A DNA stretch of 22,506 nucleotides from Patescibacteria group bacterium (GCA_018821685.1 JAHJLO010000083.1:1-22506), one strand, 5' to 3'; positions 14,205 to 21,993 are shown, numbered from the stretch's first letter. A program made the numbers and translations. Notes: a model not told the origin generated them from the sequence alone.

Positions 14205-14213
14205 TGTTATAAT
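14205..14213 (+). promoter_or_regulatory. Extended -10 promoter giving a leaderless FtsA/PilM-like mRNA
   Basis: TGTTATAAT combines the TGn extension with a perfect TATAAT. The ATG at 14220 lies only six bases further, so transcription would begin at the start codon. This also decides the start, because the longer frame (from a TTG at 14151) would run through the promoter. Confidence 0.65.
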
Positions 14214-14219
14214 TTAAGC

Positions 14220-15434
14220 ATGTTTAACTCTTTAAAAAATCAAAAAATAAAAGAAGGAGTTGTCTCCGTTTTTGACATAGGTTCTGCCAGTGTAGGAGGA
14301 GCACTAGTATTATTATCTGAAGGAAAAAAACCTAAAATACTTTATAGCACAAGAAAACAGATGTCTTTTCAAGATTCTTTAGACATAAAGAAATTTACAA
14401 CATCTATGCTTCTTTCTTTGGCGGAAACAGTTTCTGATTTAGAGAAAGTAGGGTTTTCCCATCTAAATTTTTTGAAGGTTAAAAACAAAGGAATCAGGGA
14501 ATGTTTTTGTTTTTTTTCTTCCCCGTGGAATGTTTCTTATACAAAGATAATTGAAGTAAACAAAGAGAACCCTTTCACTGTTTCCTCTGAATTAATTGAT
14601 TCCTTTGTCCGAAAAGAAGAAGAAGATTTTCTTAATTCTGAGTTAGATATTTTGGATAAAAATAATGGAGCTGAGCTAATGGATAGAAAAATTATTCAAT
14701 TTAAATTGAATGGATATAAAGTTAACAACCCTTACAGAAAAAAAATAAATTCAGCCGAAGTTTCTTTATTTCTGAGTGTCGCAAATAAAAATATATTAGA
14801 TAAAGTCGAAAATGCTATTGGGAAATCTTTTCATTTAGAGAAATTACACGTTCATTCATTTACTCTAGCTGGTTTTTTAAGTTTGAGAGATCTCTTTGAC
14901 GGAGAAGATGATTTTATTTTTTTAGATGTCAGTGGGGAAGTAACAGATATTTCTTTTGTAAAAGATGGGGTTATTAGAGAAACCCAAACATTTCCCCTTG
15001 GTAGGAATTCTTTTATAAGGAAAATAATAAAAGAATTTAATAATACATATGGTTTATCTGTTTCGATGATTAAATCTCTTCAGAGTGGTGAGTTAGATGA
15101 GGTAACAAAAACTAAATTAAATAATTCTTTGTTGGAGGTTAAAAAACAATGGAGTGATTTTTTGGAAAGAGGGATGCTGGAATTATCTGATGGTTCTATT
15201 TTACCAAAAAATATTTTTATTTTAGCTGACGATGATATCGGGAAGCTCTTAAAAGAGCTTGTTGAGGAAGAAAAATTTGTTAAGTTGGTTTTCCCTGATT
15301 ATAATAAAGTGGCTAATCCTATATTAATAAATTCACAAAAAATAGACGATTTCTGTAATTTTGGTGGAAATAAGGATAAGGATGTTTTTTTGGGGATAGA
15401 AACTTTGTTTATAAATAGGTTGTTTGGCAATTAA
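14220..15434 (+). CDS. FtsA/PilM-like actin-fold protein
   Basis: The 404-aa protein (starting MFNSLKNQKIKEG) has the actin-type ATPase plan. A first phosphate loop VFDIGSASVGGALV lies near the N-terminus (D19) and a second one, FLDVSGEVTDISFVKDG, near the middle, followed by TFPLGRNSFIRKIIKEF. FtsA links the division ring to the membrane and PilM anchors type IV pilus proteins. I cannot tell which is closer, and a C-terminal FtsA-type amphipathic helix is not obvious. The gene lies 133 bases before a membrane-anchored partner whose N-terminal tail is cytoplasmic, which resembles PilM-PilN pairing. Related pairs occur in other Patescibacteria as far as I recall. The function is inferred from fold only. 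Confidence 0.7.
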   Translation: MFNSLKNQKIKEGVVSVFDIGSASVGGALVLLSEGKKPKILYSTRKQMSFQDSLDIKKFTTSMLLSLAETVSDLEKVGFSHLNFLKVKNKGIRECFCFFSSPWNVSYTKIIEVNKENPFTVSSELIDSFVRKEEEDFLNSELDILDKNNGAELMDRKIIQFKLNGYKVNNPYRKKINSAEVSLFLSVANKNILDKVENAIGKSFHLEKLHVHSFTLAGFLSLRDLFDGEDDFIFLDVSGEVTDISFVKDGVIRETQTFPLGRNSFIRKIIKEFNNTYGLSVSMIKSLQSGELDEVTKTKLNNSLLEVKKQWSDFLERGMLELSDGSILPKNIFILADDDIGKLLKELVEEEKFVKLVFPDYNKVANPILINSQKIDDFCNFGGNKDKDVFLGIETLFINRLFGN

Positions 15435-15448
15435 TTTATTCACAAGAG

Positions 15449-15480
15449 TTGATATTTTAGTTAAGAGTTTGTGTTATTAT
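15449..15480 (+). promoter_or_regulatory. Promoter of the membrane-anchored partner gene
   Basis: TTGATA (15449-15454) is followed by TGTTATTAT (15472-15480), an extended -10 element. The spacing to TATTAT is 20 bases, so the -35 box may be incidental. The leader is about 80 bases and contains the direct repeat TTTGCATTTTTAAAT/TTTGCATTTTAAAT (15512-15526 and 15547-15560). Confidence 0.45.
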
Positions 15481-15567
15481 AAGGGTTAAGTTATTAAATT
15501 ATCAAGTTAATTTTGCATTTTTAAATCATCACTTTGATTTTTGAGATTTGCATTTTAAATTTTTATT

Positions 15568-16866
15568 ATGCCTAAAAATGTTTTACAGGACGTCATGCCT
15601 CCAAAAAGAAGATCAATAAGAGATATCCCTTTGTCGGGTAATAGAAAGGTACATGAAGACTCTTCTGGTCATTTATCAAATTTTTCTGGACCAATCGAAG
15701 GAATAAGGTCTTCTAAAAAACCAGGGAATTTTTTCAAAATTAAATGGTGGTTGGTTGTTATTGTAATTTTGATAGCATCTTTTACTGTTTTCACTATTTT
15801 TTTCTCGGGGGCTAAAATTGTTTTAGTTCCAAAACAGGAGGTTATTGATTTCGAAGCTAATCTCGTTGGTGTTAGAGAAGATTCCAACTCTGAGTTAGAA
15901 GGAGTCCCTTACAGTATATTAAAGATAAGTAGTGATGGTTTTCGGGCAACTTCAAATGTAACCGAAAAAGAGGTAGAAAAGAAAGCTTCAGGAGAAATTA
16001 CTATTTTTAATGAATATAGTTCTTCTTCCGAGAGGTTGATTATCAATACAAGATTTGAAACTCCAGATGGAAAAATTTATAGAACTCCTAAGTCGGTTAC
16101 CGTTCCTGGAAAGACAACGAGAGATGGAAAGGTTATTCCCGGTAGTGTTACTATAACTGTTTATGCGGATTCTTCTGGAGAAGCATATAATATCGGGTTG
16201 GTTGATTTTACAATTCCTGGTTTTAAGGGGACAGATAGATTCAGTAAATTTTACGCCCGTTCTAAATCTCCTATGGAGGGAGGATTTTCTGGTGTAATGA
16301 AGATTGTTGAAGATTCTGAGCTAAAGCAAATGAAAGAAGACATCCATGAAGATTTGAAAAAAGAATTGCGAGATAGTGTTTATTCTCAGATTCCAGAAGG
16401 TTTTGTTTTGTTTAATGACGGAATTTATATAAATTTTGAGTCACAAAATAATATTGATTTAGGAGATTCAGTTCAGGTTGTTGAAAAAGGAATTCTTAAC
16501 GCAGTTATTTTTGATAAGATTGGATTAAGCAATTATCTTTCAAGGAACGTTGTTAGTTTAACTGATAATGAAGTTGAGATAGCAAATATTGATGAGCTAG
16601 ACTTTTCTATTGATAAAAGAGAATACGTAAATCCTTGGGAAGATGTTAGTTTTGATTTCAGCTTGGGCGGGACTCCTAATTTTATTTGGGTTTTTGATGA
16701 ACAAAAAATGAAGGAAGATTTTGCTGGTCAACCTAAAAAGAATGCAAATTCTTTGCTGGCTAATTATGACGGAATTAAAGAAGCTGAAGTAACAATGAGT
16801 CCATTTTGGAAAATGAATTTTCCTAGTGACGTGGACAAGATTGATATTGAAAGGGTAATAAAATAA
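15568..16866 (+). CDS. Single-pass membrane protein with large extracytoplasmic beta-rich domain
   Basis: The 432-residue protein has a basic cytoplasmic tail (1-57, with QDVMPPKRRSIRDIPL near the start), one membrane helix (about 58-80) and a beta-rich exterior domain. The blocks KASGEITIFNEYSSSSERLI, TPDGKIYRTPKSVTVPG and GEAYNIGLVDFTIPGFKGTD match a family I remember as widespread in Patescibacteria and sometimes labelled baseplate J-like. I treat that label as weak. The gene follows the FtsA/PilM-like gene in the same direction but has its own promoter. A conserved tail next to the membrane would suit docking to that protein. Together they could form an envelope or appendage-anchoring module. 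No ribosome binding site is present. Confidence 0.7.
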   Translation: MPKNVLQDVMPPKRRSIRDIPLSGNRKVHEDSSGHLSNFSGPIEGIRSSKKPGNFFKIKWWLVVIVILIASFTVFTIFFSGAKIVLVPKQEVIDFEANLVGVREDSNSELEGVPYSILKISSDGFRATSNVTEKEVEKKASGEITIFNEYSSSSERLIINTRFETPDGKIYRTPKSVTVPGKTTRDGKVIPGSVTITVYADSSGEAYNIGLVDFTIPGFKGTDRFSKFYARSKSPMEGGFSGVMKIVEDSELKQMKEDIHEDLKKELRDSVYSQIPEGFVLFNDGIYINFESQNNIDLGDSVQVVEKGILNAVIFDKIGLSNYLSRNVVSLTDNEVEIANIDELDFSIDKREYVNPWEDVSFDFSLGGTPNFIWVFDEQKMKEDFAGQPKKNANSLLANYDGIKEAEVTMSPFWKMNFPSDVDKIDIERVIK

Positions 16867-16924
16867 TATTATTTTTAACTAACTGAAGTTTTTTATGTTA
16901 TTTTTAATAAACTTTAAAAAATAA

Positions 16925-16973
16925 ATTAATTTCTTAGCAAGTTTTTATTATAAAAACTTGCTAAAAAATTAAT
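16925..16973. other. Long palindrome between the envelope pair and the ribosomal operon
   Basis: A perfect 14-bp stem, TTAGCAAGTTTTTA/TAAAAACTTGCTAA (16934-16947 with 16951-16964), has a TTA loop. After one mismatch another 8 bp (16925-16932 with 16966-16973) can pair. No long T run follows on either strand, so it is either a weak bidirectional terminator or a regulatory structure ahead of infA. Confidence 0.6.
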
Positions 16974-16985
16974 ATTTTGGTAGTA

Positions 16986-17013
16986 TTGTCCTTGTGTTAA
17001 ATATCTTTATGTT
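16986..17013 (+). promoter_or_regulatory. Candidate promoter of the infA-rpsI cluster
   Basis: TTGTCC (16986-16991) and TATGTT (17008-17013) are 16 bases apart. An alternative extended -10, TGTTATGAA (17027-17035), lies closer to the gene. Neither is strong, but a promoter is expected here because the upstream gene ends about 200 bases before infA. Confidence 0.35.
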
Positions 17014-17064
17014 ACAAGTTAACTTCTGTTATGAAGCTATTTTTAATATAAAGAAATACATTAG

Positions 17065-17286
17065 ATGAATAAACAAAAAGAACAAGATATAAATGTAACC
17101 GGAGTTGTCGTTGAGGCTTTGCCAAATACAATGTTTCGTGTTAAATTAGACGACACTGGAGAGGAAACACTTGTTTACTTGTCAGGAAAAATGAGGATGT
17201 ATCGGATAAGAGTTTTAGTTGGAGATAAAGTTACTCTTAAGGTAGATCCATATGGAGGAAAAGGAAGAATAATTAAGAGAGGTTAG
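17065..17286 (+). CDS. infA: Translation initiation factor IF-1
   Basis: IF-1 binds the 30S A site during initiation. The 73-aa protein is a single S1-type OB-fold domain with the family blocks VTGVVVEALPNTMFRVKLDDTG, LVYLSGKMRMYRIRVLVGDKV and the ending GRIIKRG. Length is normal (usually 72). It opens the alpha-operon cluster and is 19 bases from rpmJ. There is no Shine-Dalgarno sequence, notable for a highly expressed gene. Confidence 0.96.
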   Translation: MNKQKEQDINVTGVVVEALPNTMFRVKLDDTGEETLVYLSGKMRMYRIRVLVGDKVTLKVDPYGGKGRIIKRG

Positions 17287-17305
17287 TATCTTCAAAAAAA
17301 TAAAT

Positions 17306-17419
17306 ATGAAAGTTAAATCATCAGTTAAAAAAATTTGTGTAGGTTGTAAAAGCGTCCGAAGAAAAGGACGTTTACATGTTATTTGTAGCAATCCAAAACA
17401 CAAACAAAGACAAGGGTAA
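17306..17419 (+). CDS. rpmJ: 50S ribosomal protein L36
   Basis: This 37-residue protein of the large subunit starts MKVKSSVKKICVGCK and ends NPKHKQRQG. The zinc-binding residues C11, C14, C27 and H32 are all present, so it is the zinc-containing form. Its position between infA and rpsM is the normal one. It is easy to miss because of its size. Confidence 0.95.
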   Translation: MKVKSSVKKICVGCKSVRRKGRLHVICSNPKHKQRQG

Positions 17420-17439
17420 AAGTTTAAATAATTAAAAAA

Positions 17440-17820
17440 ATGAGAATTTTAGGAATTACAATACCAGATACAAAAAGATTAGAAATAGGGTTAACTGCCT
17501 TGTATGGAGTTGGTCGTCCGCTTGCTCATAAAATTTTGGATACAGCAAAGATAGAATACGGTAAAAAAGCACAAGAGTTAACTACCGACGAAGAAAATAA
17601 GGTAAGAGAAGCAATAGAATCTCATAAAATAGAAGGTGACCTAAAAAGAGAAATTTCAGGAAATATTAAAAGGCTGAAAGATATTAATACCTATCGCGGA
17701 AGTAGACATGCTAAGAGACTACCAGCAAGAGGACAGAGTTCTAAAACAAATTCAAGAACTGTTAGAGGAAATGTTAGAAAGACTATGGGTTCAGGAAGAA
17801 CCAAGGTAGATAAGAAGTAG
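17440..17820 (+). CDS. rpsM: 30S ribosomal protein S13
   Basis: S13 lies in the head of the small subunit and contacts the P-site tRNA and the large subunit. The 126-aa protein has the start RILGITIPDTKRLEIGLTAL, the helix-hairpin-helix YGVGRPLAHKIL, the central INTYRGSRHAKRLPARGQ block and a long basic tail (NSRTVRGNVRKTMGSGRTK). Length is close to the usual 118-125. It is 20 bases after rpmJ, within the cluster, with an A-rich stretch in place of a ribosome binding site. Confidence 0.97.
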   Translation: MRILGITIPDTKRLEIGLTALYGVGRPLAHKILDTAKIEYGKKAQELTTDEENKVREAIESHKIEGDLKREISGNIKRLKDINTYRGSRHAKRLPARGQSSKTNSRTVRGNVRKTMGSGRTKVDKK

Positions 17821-17851
17821 AAGTTTTAAAGTCTATAATCTAAATATTATT

Positions 17852-18280
17852 ATGGGAAAAAAGAGAATTATAAAGAAATCAGGAGATAAAGCGGCTTTGA
17901 AATCAAGGTCTCTAGCAAGAGTTCCTAAGAAGAAATTAGCTTCGGGAATTTTACATGTTCAATCAACCTATAACAACACAAAGGTATCACTTACTGATAA
18001 AGAAGGAAATCTTTTCGGAGCTTCTTCTTGTGGAGCGCTTGGCTTTAAGGGAGCTAAAAAAGGAACTCCTTTTGCAGCTGCAGAGGTAGGAAAACTTATT
18101 GGTGAAAAGGCTCAGATGATGGGAGTTAAAGAAGTAAAAGTTGTTGTGAAAGGTGTTGGCGCTGGTAGAGAATCAGCGATAAGAGGTTTTTTGTCAGGAG
18201 GAGCTGATATATCTTCAATTAAAGATGTTACACCAGTACCACATAACGGTCCTAGACCAAAGAAACCAAGAAGAGTCTAA
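17852..18280 (+). CDS. rpsK: 30S ribosomal protein S11
   Basis: S11 forms part of the small-subunit platform near the mRNA exit. The 142-aa protein has GILHVQSTYNNTKVSLTD, GFKGAKKGTPFAAAEVG and the closing DVTPVPHNGPRPKKPRRV. The usual Cys of the HNGC motif is Pro here. The N-terminus is about 13 residues longer and basic compared with E. coli. The gene follows rpsM by 31 bases in the standard order. Confidence 0.97.
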   Translation: MGKKRIIKKSGDKAALKSRSLARVPKKKLASGILHVQSTYNNTKVSLTDKEGNLFGASSCGALGFKGAKKGTPFAAAEVGKLIGEKAQMMGVKEVKVVVKGVGAGRESAIRGFLSGGADISSIKDVTPVPHNGPRPKKPRRV

Positions 18281-18312
18281 TATAATTTAACTTAAAACCA
18301 TTAATTAAAACC

Positions 18313-18921
18313 ATGAGTAAAGAAACAAAATACAAAATTTGTAGAAGACTAGGCCCCGGAGTTTATGAAAAATGTCAGACTCCGAAGTTTGCTTTGTCTG
18401 AATCAAAGAAAAATCCCAAGAGGGGAAAAAGAAGAAAACAAGTATCAGATTATGGTGCTCAGTTATTGGAGAAACAAAAAGTAAGACTTACCTATGGATT
18501 AAGAGAAAAAGGTCTTGTTAAATATATTAAGGAAGCTAAGGCTCAAAGAGAAGTTAGTGTTTACGATAAGTTATTTGAAGGTGTTGAATCAAGACTTGAT
18601 AATACTGTCTTTAGATTAGGTTTAGCTGAAACAAGAGCTAAAGCTCGACAGATGGTTACTCATGGACATATAACTGTTAATGGTAAAAAAATGAATGTTC
18701 CTTCCTACAGGGTTACTGTTGGAGATGTGGTTGGAATAAGAATTCAAAGTCAAGGTAAAATTTTGTTTGAAGATCTAGAAGGACGAATTAAAAATGCAAA
18801 TATTCCAACATGGCTTTCGTTCGATATAAAGAAGAAAGAAGGTAAAATGAATGGTCTTCCTAAAATAGGGGCCGGTGAGATGTTTGATCTAGGTGCCGTG
18901 TTTGAGTATTACAGCAGATAG
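18313..18921 (+). CDS. rpsD: 30S ribosomal protein S4
   Basis: S4 nucleates assembly of the small-subunit body by binding 16S rRNA. The 202-aa protein has the N-terminal domain with only two Cys (C10, C21), so the four-Cys zinc form is not present. The YGLREKGLVKYIKEA block and the S4 RNA-binding domain (about 93-155, LDNTVFRLGLAETRAKARQMVTHGHITVNG) follow. Length is normal (about 205). In many bacteria S4 represses the alpha operon; no matching pseudoknot leader was identified here. Confidence 0.96.
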   Translation: MSKETKYKICRRLGPGVYEKCQTPKFALSESKKNPKRGKRRKQVSDYGAQLLEKQKVRLTYGLREKGLVKYIKEAKAQREVSVYDKLFEGVESRLDNTVFRLGLAETRAKARQMVTHGHITVNGKKMNVPSYRVTVGDVVGIRIQSQGKILFEDLEGRIKNANIPTWLSFDIKKKEGKMNGLPKIGAGEMFDLGAVFEYYSR

Positions 18922-18924
18922 GCC

Positions 18925-18953
18925 TTGCTAAAAGCATTATTTTATAGTATATT
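18925..18953 (+). promoter_or_regulatory. Internal promoter ahead of rpoA
   Basis: TTGCTA (18925-18930) and TATATT (18948-18953) are separated by 17 bases within the 69-base gap between rpsD and rpoA. The start would be near 18960, about 30 bases before the ATG. The gap is longer than others in the cluster, which fits a separate promoter. Confidence 0.45.
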
Positions 18954-18990
18954 TTATCAAATTTATCAATAATCCCTAATTTATTTTATT

Positions 18991-19962
18991 ATGTCAGATT
19001 ATAATATTTTATTACCTTCAAAGCCAAAAGCCGTTAAAGAAGAGGGTTTTAGTGGTGTATATGAAGTCGACGGTTTATACCCAGGATATGGTTATACACT
19101 AGGTAATTCTCTTAGGAGAATTATTTTATCATCTTTACCTGGAGCCGCTATAATTTCTGTAAAAATTGATGGTGCAGACCATGAGTTTTCAACAATTAAA
19201 GGTATAAAAGAGGATGTTATTAATATTCTTCTAAATCTTAAAAAGGTAAGGGTTAAAATTAACTCTGACGGACCTCAGGAATTGAAGTTGAAAGTGACTG
19301 GAAATAAAATAGTAACAGCTAAGGATATTGATGCACCTGGTCAAGTTGAAATTTTGAATCCAGAACAACATATTGCTACTATCACAGATAAAAGCACTAC
19401 TTTAAATATGGAAATCTCTGTTGTTAAAGGATTGGGTTATCTTTCAAAAGAAGAATCTCAAAAAGATAAGGTTGAGATTGGTTCAATTGCAATGGATGCA
19501 TTTTTTACACCTATCAGAAGAGCTAGTTACGAAGTGGAGGATATGAGAGTTGGAGATCGAACTAACTTCAACAGATTGAGAATATTTATTGAAACAGATG
19601 GAACTCTTACTCCAAGAGAAGCTTTGGAAAATTCAATTGAAATTATGATTAAACAACTTCATGCCATTGTTGGTTTCAAAGAAGAAGAAATCGAAGTAGA
19701 GGATGAAGAGGTTACCGATGAAGATGATGGTGAGGGGGAAGAAAAAAAGACTGATGACAAAGAGTTTCTAAAGACTAGAATCGAATCTCTTGATTTATCA
19801 GCAAGAACTGTTAATTCTTTAGATGCTGCAAAAATTCGAACTATCGGAGGCTTGGCAAAAAAGACAGAGGGTGATCTTTTAGATTTAGAAGGACTTGGTG
19901 ATAAAGGAATTCAAGAAATAAAGAGAGCTTTGAGTAATTTCGGAATAACTTTAAAGAGTTAA
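18991..19962 (+). CDS. rpoA: RNA polymerase alpha subunit
   Basis: Alpha dimerises to start RNA polymerase assembly, and its C-terminal domain contacts upstream DNA and activators. The 323-residue protein has the N-terminal domain (about 1-225: YPGYGYTLGNSLRRIILSSLPGAAI and TDGTLTPREALENSIEIM). A strongly acidic linker follows (about 226-253, mostly Glu and Asp), then the C-terminal helix-hairpin-helix domain (about 258-323: LDLSARTVNSLDAAKIRTIGG and LEGLGDKGIQEIKRAL). Length is close to the usual 329. The acidic linker is longer and more charged than in E. coli. Confidence 0.97.
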   Translation: MSDYNILLPSKPKAVKEEGFSGVYEVDGLYPGYGYTLGNSLRRIILSSLPGAAIISVKIDGADHEFSTIKGIKEDVINILLNLKKVRVKINSDGPQELKLKVTGNKIVTAKDIDAPGQVEILNPEQHIATITDKSTTLNMEISVVKGLGYLSKEESQKDKVEIGSIAMDAFFTPIRRASYEVEDMRVGDRTNFNRLRIFIETDGTLTPREALENSIEIMIKQLHAIVGFKEEEIEVEDEEVTDEDDGEGEEKKTDDKEFLKTRIESLDLSARTVNSLDAAKIRTIGGLAKKTEGDLLDLEGLGDKGIQEIKRALSNFGITLKS

Positions 19963-19988
19963 AATTTAAAAGTTTATAAAGTAGAAAA

Positions 19989-20345
19989 ATGAAACATCAC
20001 AAATCAGGAAGAAAATTAGGAAGAGTAACAAAACAGAGAACTGCTCTGTTAAGGTCTTTAGCTATTTCTTTAATTAAACACGGTAAAATTAAAACAACAG
20101 AAGCTAAGGCTAAGGAGTTGAGACCTTATGTTGAGAAGATCATTACGAAAGGTAAATCAACTACTATAGCTTCTAGAAGATTAGTTTCTTCTCGATTAGG
20201 AAGTGGTGGTGTTTCAGCTACAAAAAAAGTTTTTGATGAGATCGCTCCTAAATATAAAGATAGAGATGGAGGTTATACAAGAGTTGTTAAAATGATAGCT
20301 AGAGGGGGGGATGGAAGTAGCATGGCTGTAATTGAATTAGTATAA
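19989..20345 (+). CDS. rplQ: 50S ribosomal protein L17
   Basis: L17 sits near the peptide exit tunnel of the large subunit. The 118-aa protein starts MKHHKSGRKLGRVTKQRTALLRSLAISLIKHGKI, close to the family consensus, and contains LRPYVEKIITKGK and the GGYTRVVKMIARGGDGSSMAVIELV ending. It follows rpoA by 26 bases, the standard alpha-operon order. Confidence 0.97.
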   Translation: MKHHKSGRKLGRVTKQRTALLRSLAISLIKHGKIKTTEAKAKELRPYVEKIITKGKSTTIASRRLVSSRLGSGGVSATKKVFDEIAPKYKDRDGGYTRVVKMIARGGDGSSMAVIELV

Positions 20346-20346
20346 G

Positions 20347-20395
20347 TTTGCAAAAACTTATAAAACCAGTATACTTTGCAAAGTAATTTATAAAA
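20347..20395 (+). repeat. Short direct repeat between rplQ and rplM
   Basis: TTTGCAAAAACTTATAAAA (20347-20365) recurs as TTTGCAAAGTAATTTATAAA (20375-20394) with small differences. The palindrome ACTTTGCAAAGT lies at the second copy. The function is unknown; a duplicated regulatory site is possible. Confidence 0.45.
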
Positions 20396-20396
20396 T

Positions 20397-20738
20397 ATGG
20401 AATACACAATAGACGCAAAAGGAAAAAAATTAGGAAGGATCGCTAGCGAAGCGGCTATCTTGCTTATGGGTAAAAACACACCTGATTTTCAAAAAAACGA
20501 AGTTCCTAGTGTTAAGGTAAACATTGAGAATTCTTCTGATTTAAATATTGATGATAAAAAATTGGATAATAAAGAGTATCAAAGATATTCTGGATATCCA
20601 GGAGGACGAAAAGTTAGAATGATGAAAGAGGTCATTGCTAAAAAAGGATATGGAGAAATTGTAGAAAAAGCTGTTTACGGTATGTTGCCCGCAAACAAAT
20701 TAAGAGCTAAGATGATGAAGAATCTTATAATTAAATAA
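20397..20738 (+). CDS. rplM: 50S ribosomal protein L13, short form
   Basis: L13 is an early-assembling large-subunit protein. The 113-aa product has the YTIDAKGKKLGRIASEAAILLMGK core, YSGYPGGRKVRMMKEVIAKKG and the diagnostic VYGMLPANKLRAKMMKNL. Typical L13 has about 142 residues: here the first dozen residues and the C-terminal tail after KNLIIK are missing. The stop is clean, and rpsI starts six bases later, so this is a compact form, not damage. Confidence 0.95.
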   Translation: MEYTIDAKGKKLGRIASEAAILLMGKNTPDFQKNEVPSVKVNIENSSDLNIDDKKLDNKEYQRYSGYPGGRKVRMMKEVIAKKGYGEIVEKAVYGMLPANKLRAKMMKNLIIK

Positions 20739-20743
20739 TAACG

Positions 20744-21157
20744 ATGGCTGATAAAACTACTAAAAATAAATATTACGAAGCTGTTGGAAGAAGAAAAACT
20801 GCTACAGCAAGAGTTAGAATTACAGAAGCTAAGGCTGACTCTTTTATAATTAATCACGATGAGGAATTAGAAAAGGTTTTTCCTACTGGTGAGTTACAAG
20901 CTGTTGTTAAGGAGGCTTTGAAAGAGTCTGAGGTTGCCTCAAAATTCGCCGTATCAGCAGTAGTTAACGGGGGAGGGATAAGTTCACAGGCAGGAGCTAT
21001 CAGACACGGGATTTCAAGAGCTTTGCTTAAATTTGATGAAGAACTAAAAGCTAAACTTAAAAAAGCTGGTTTCCTAAAAAGGGACCCAAGAATGAAAGAA
21101 AGAAAGAAACCAGGATTGAAGAAGGCTAGAAAAGCTCCACAGTGGAGTAAGCGATAA
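20744..21157 (+). CDS. rpsI: 30S ribosomal protein S9
   Basis: S9 lies in the small-subunit head, and its C-terminal tail reaches the P-site tRNA. The 137-aa protein has YYEAVGRRKTATARVRIT near the start, VNGGGISSQAGAIRHGISRALL in the middle, and the tail RDPRMKERKKPGLKKARKAPQWSKR ending in the conserved SKR. It is the last gene of the cluster, followed by a terminator. Confidence 0.97.
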   Translation: MADKTTKNKYYEAVGRRKTATARVRITEAKADSFIINHDEELEKVFPTGELQAVVKEALKESEVASKFAVSAVVNGGGISSQAGAIRHGISRALLKFDEELKAKLKKAGFLKRDPRMKERKKPGLKKARKAPQWSKR

Positions 21158-21184
21158 TCTAAAAATTTGCAAATTCGTTCTAAG

Positions 21185-21225
21185 AAAGAGCCCCTCGTCG
21201 TACTTTATACGTCTCGGGGCTTTTT
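21185..21225 (+). terminator. Terminator of the ribosomal protein cluster
   Basis: AAAGAGCCCC pairs with GGGGCTTTTT (outer stem 21185-21194 with 21216-21225), with a further CGTA/TACG stem in the loop, and leads into a T-rich run. Confidence 0.85.
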
Positions 21226-21313
21226 CTTTTACTTTCTTTTGCTTTATATAAATTTGAGATTTTCTTAATAAAAGACTTTATTTTGTCTCAGGATACAAAA
21301 AATTCTAAAAAAC

Positions 21314-21342
21314 TTGAATCGAACCTTATTTTTTGTTATGAT
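21314..21342 (+). promoter_or_regulatory. grpE promoter
   Basis: TTGAAT (21314-21319) and the extended -10 TGTTATGAT (21334-21342) have 17 bases between the boxes. The leader is about 40 bases. No CIRCE heat-shock operator (TTAGCACTC-N9-GAGTGCTAA) is present near it. Confidence 0.65.
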
Positions 21343-21387
21343 AGCAACACCTATTTTTATTAATTTTTACAAAAATTATTCTCTTTT

Positions 21388-21993
21388 ATGGTAAAAAAAC
21401 AAGATGAAAATTTAAATAACGATGACTTAAATCTTGAGGATGATGTTGTTATTGATGAAGACGTAGTTGTGGAAGTTGATGATGTTGCAGCTGAAAATCT
21501 TGCTGAAGGAAAAAATGGTTTCGGAGATAATGCTACAAAAAAACTTAGAGAAAAACTTAAAAAATGTACTAGTGAGAAACAAGAATACCTTGATGGATGG
21601 CAGAGAGCTAAAGCCGATTCTATTAATGCAAAAAGAGATTTTGAAGAACAAAAAAAAGATTTTGTTAAATTTGCAAAAGGAGATTTAATCATTCAAATTA
21701 TTCCAGTGCTAGATTCTTTTGATATGGCTTTCAAAAATACTGAGGGTGTACCAGAACAATGGCTAAAAGGAGTTGAATATATCTACAACCAACTTATTTC
21801 TGTTTTAGAAGAAAATGGTGTAAAACAGATGAATCCGAAGGGAGAAAAATTTGATATTAATAAACATACGTCAGTGGAGATGATAAAAGTTGACGACGAA
21901 AGTCAGGAGAGTATAATACTGGAAGTCATGCAGAAGGGATATGAACTTAACGGAAAAGTTCTTAGAGAAGCAAAGGTAAAAGTAGGTGAATAA
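21388..21993 (+). CDS. grpE: Nucleotide exchange factor GrpE
   Basis: GrpE releases ADP from the DnaK chaperone. The 201-aa protein has a very acidic disordered N-terminus (about 1-45), a long helical dimerisation region (about 50-110, with the family block YLDGWQRAKADSINAKRDFEEQ), and the C-terminal beta domain (about 140-201, MNPKGEKFDINKHTSVEMIKV and VMQKGYELNGKVLREAKVKV). Length is normal. It precedes dnaK, as in many bacteria, but no hrcA is next to it. Its TAA stop codon lies inside the left inverted repeat of the intergenic element. Confidence 0.97.
   Translation: MVKKQDENLNNDDLNLEDDVVIDEDVVVEVDDVAAENLAEGKNGFGDNATKKLREKLKKCTSEKQEYLDGWQRAKADSINAKRDFEEQKKDFVKFAKGDLIIQIIPVLDSFDMAFKNTEGVPEQWLKGVEYIYNQLISVLEENGVKQMNPKGEKFDINKHTSVEMIKVDDESQESIILEVMQKGYELNGKVLREAKVKVGE

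Noticed and set aside
14151..14219. Longer start (TTG at 14151) of the FtsA/PilM-like gene
   Set aside because: The added 23 residues are encoded by promoter sequence, including the extended -10 box. The ATG at 14220 gives a family-like N-terminus.
21241..21387. CIRCE operator (HrcA site) upstream of grpE
   Set aside because: No TTAGCACTC/GAGTGCTAA pair is present on either strand here or before dnaK.
21360..21692. Reverse-strand frames of 110 and 74 aa over grpE
   Set aside because: These Ser/Phe-rich low-complexity products mirror the acidic and Lys-rich GrpE N-terminus. They are shadows.
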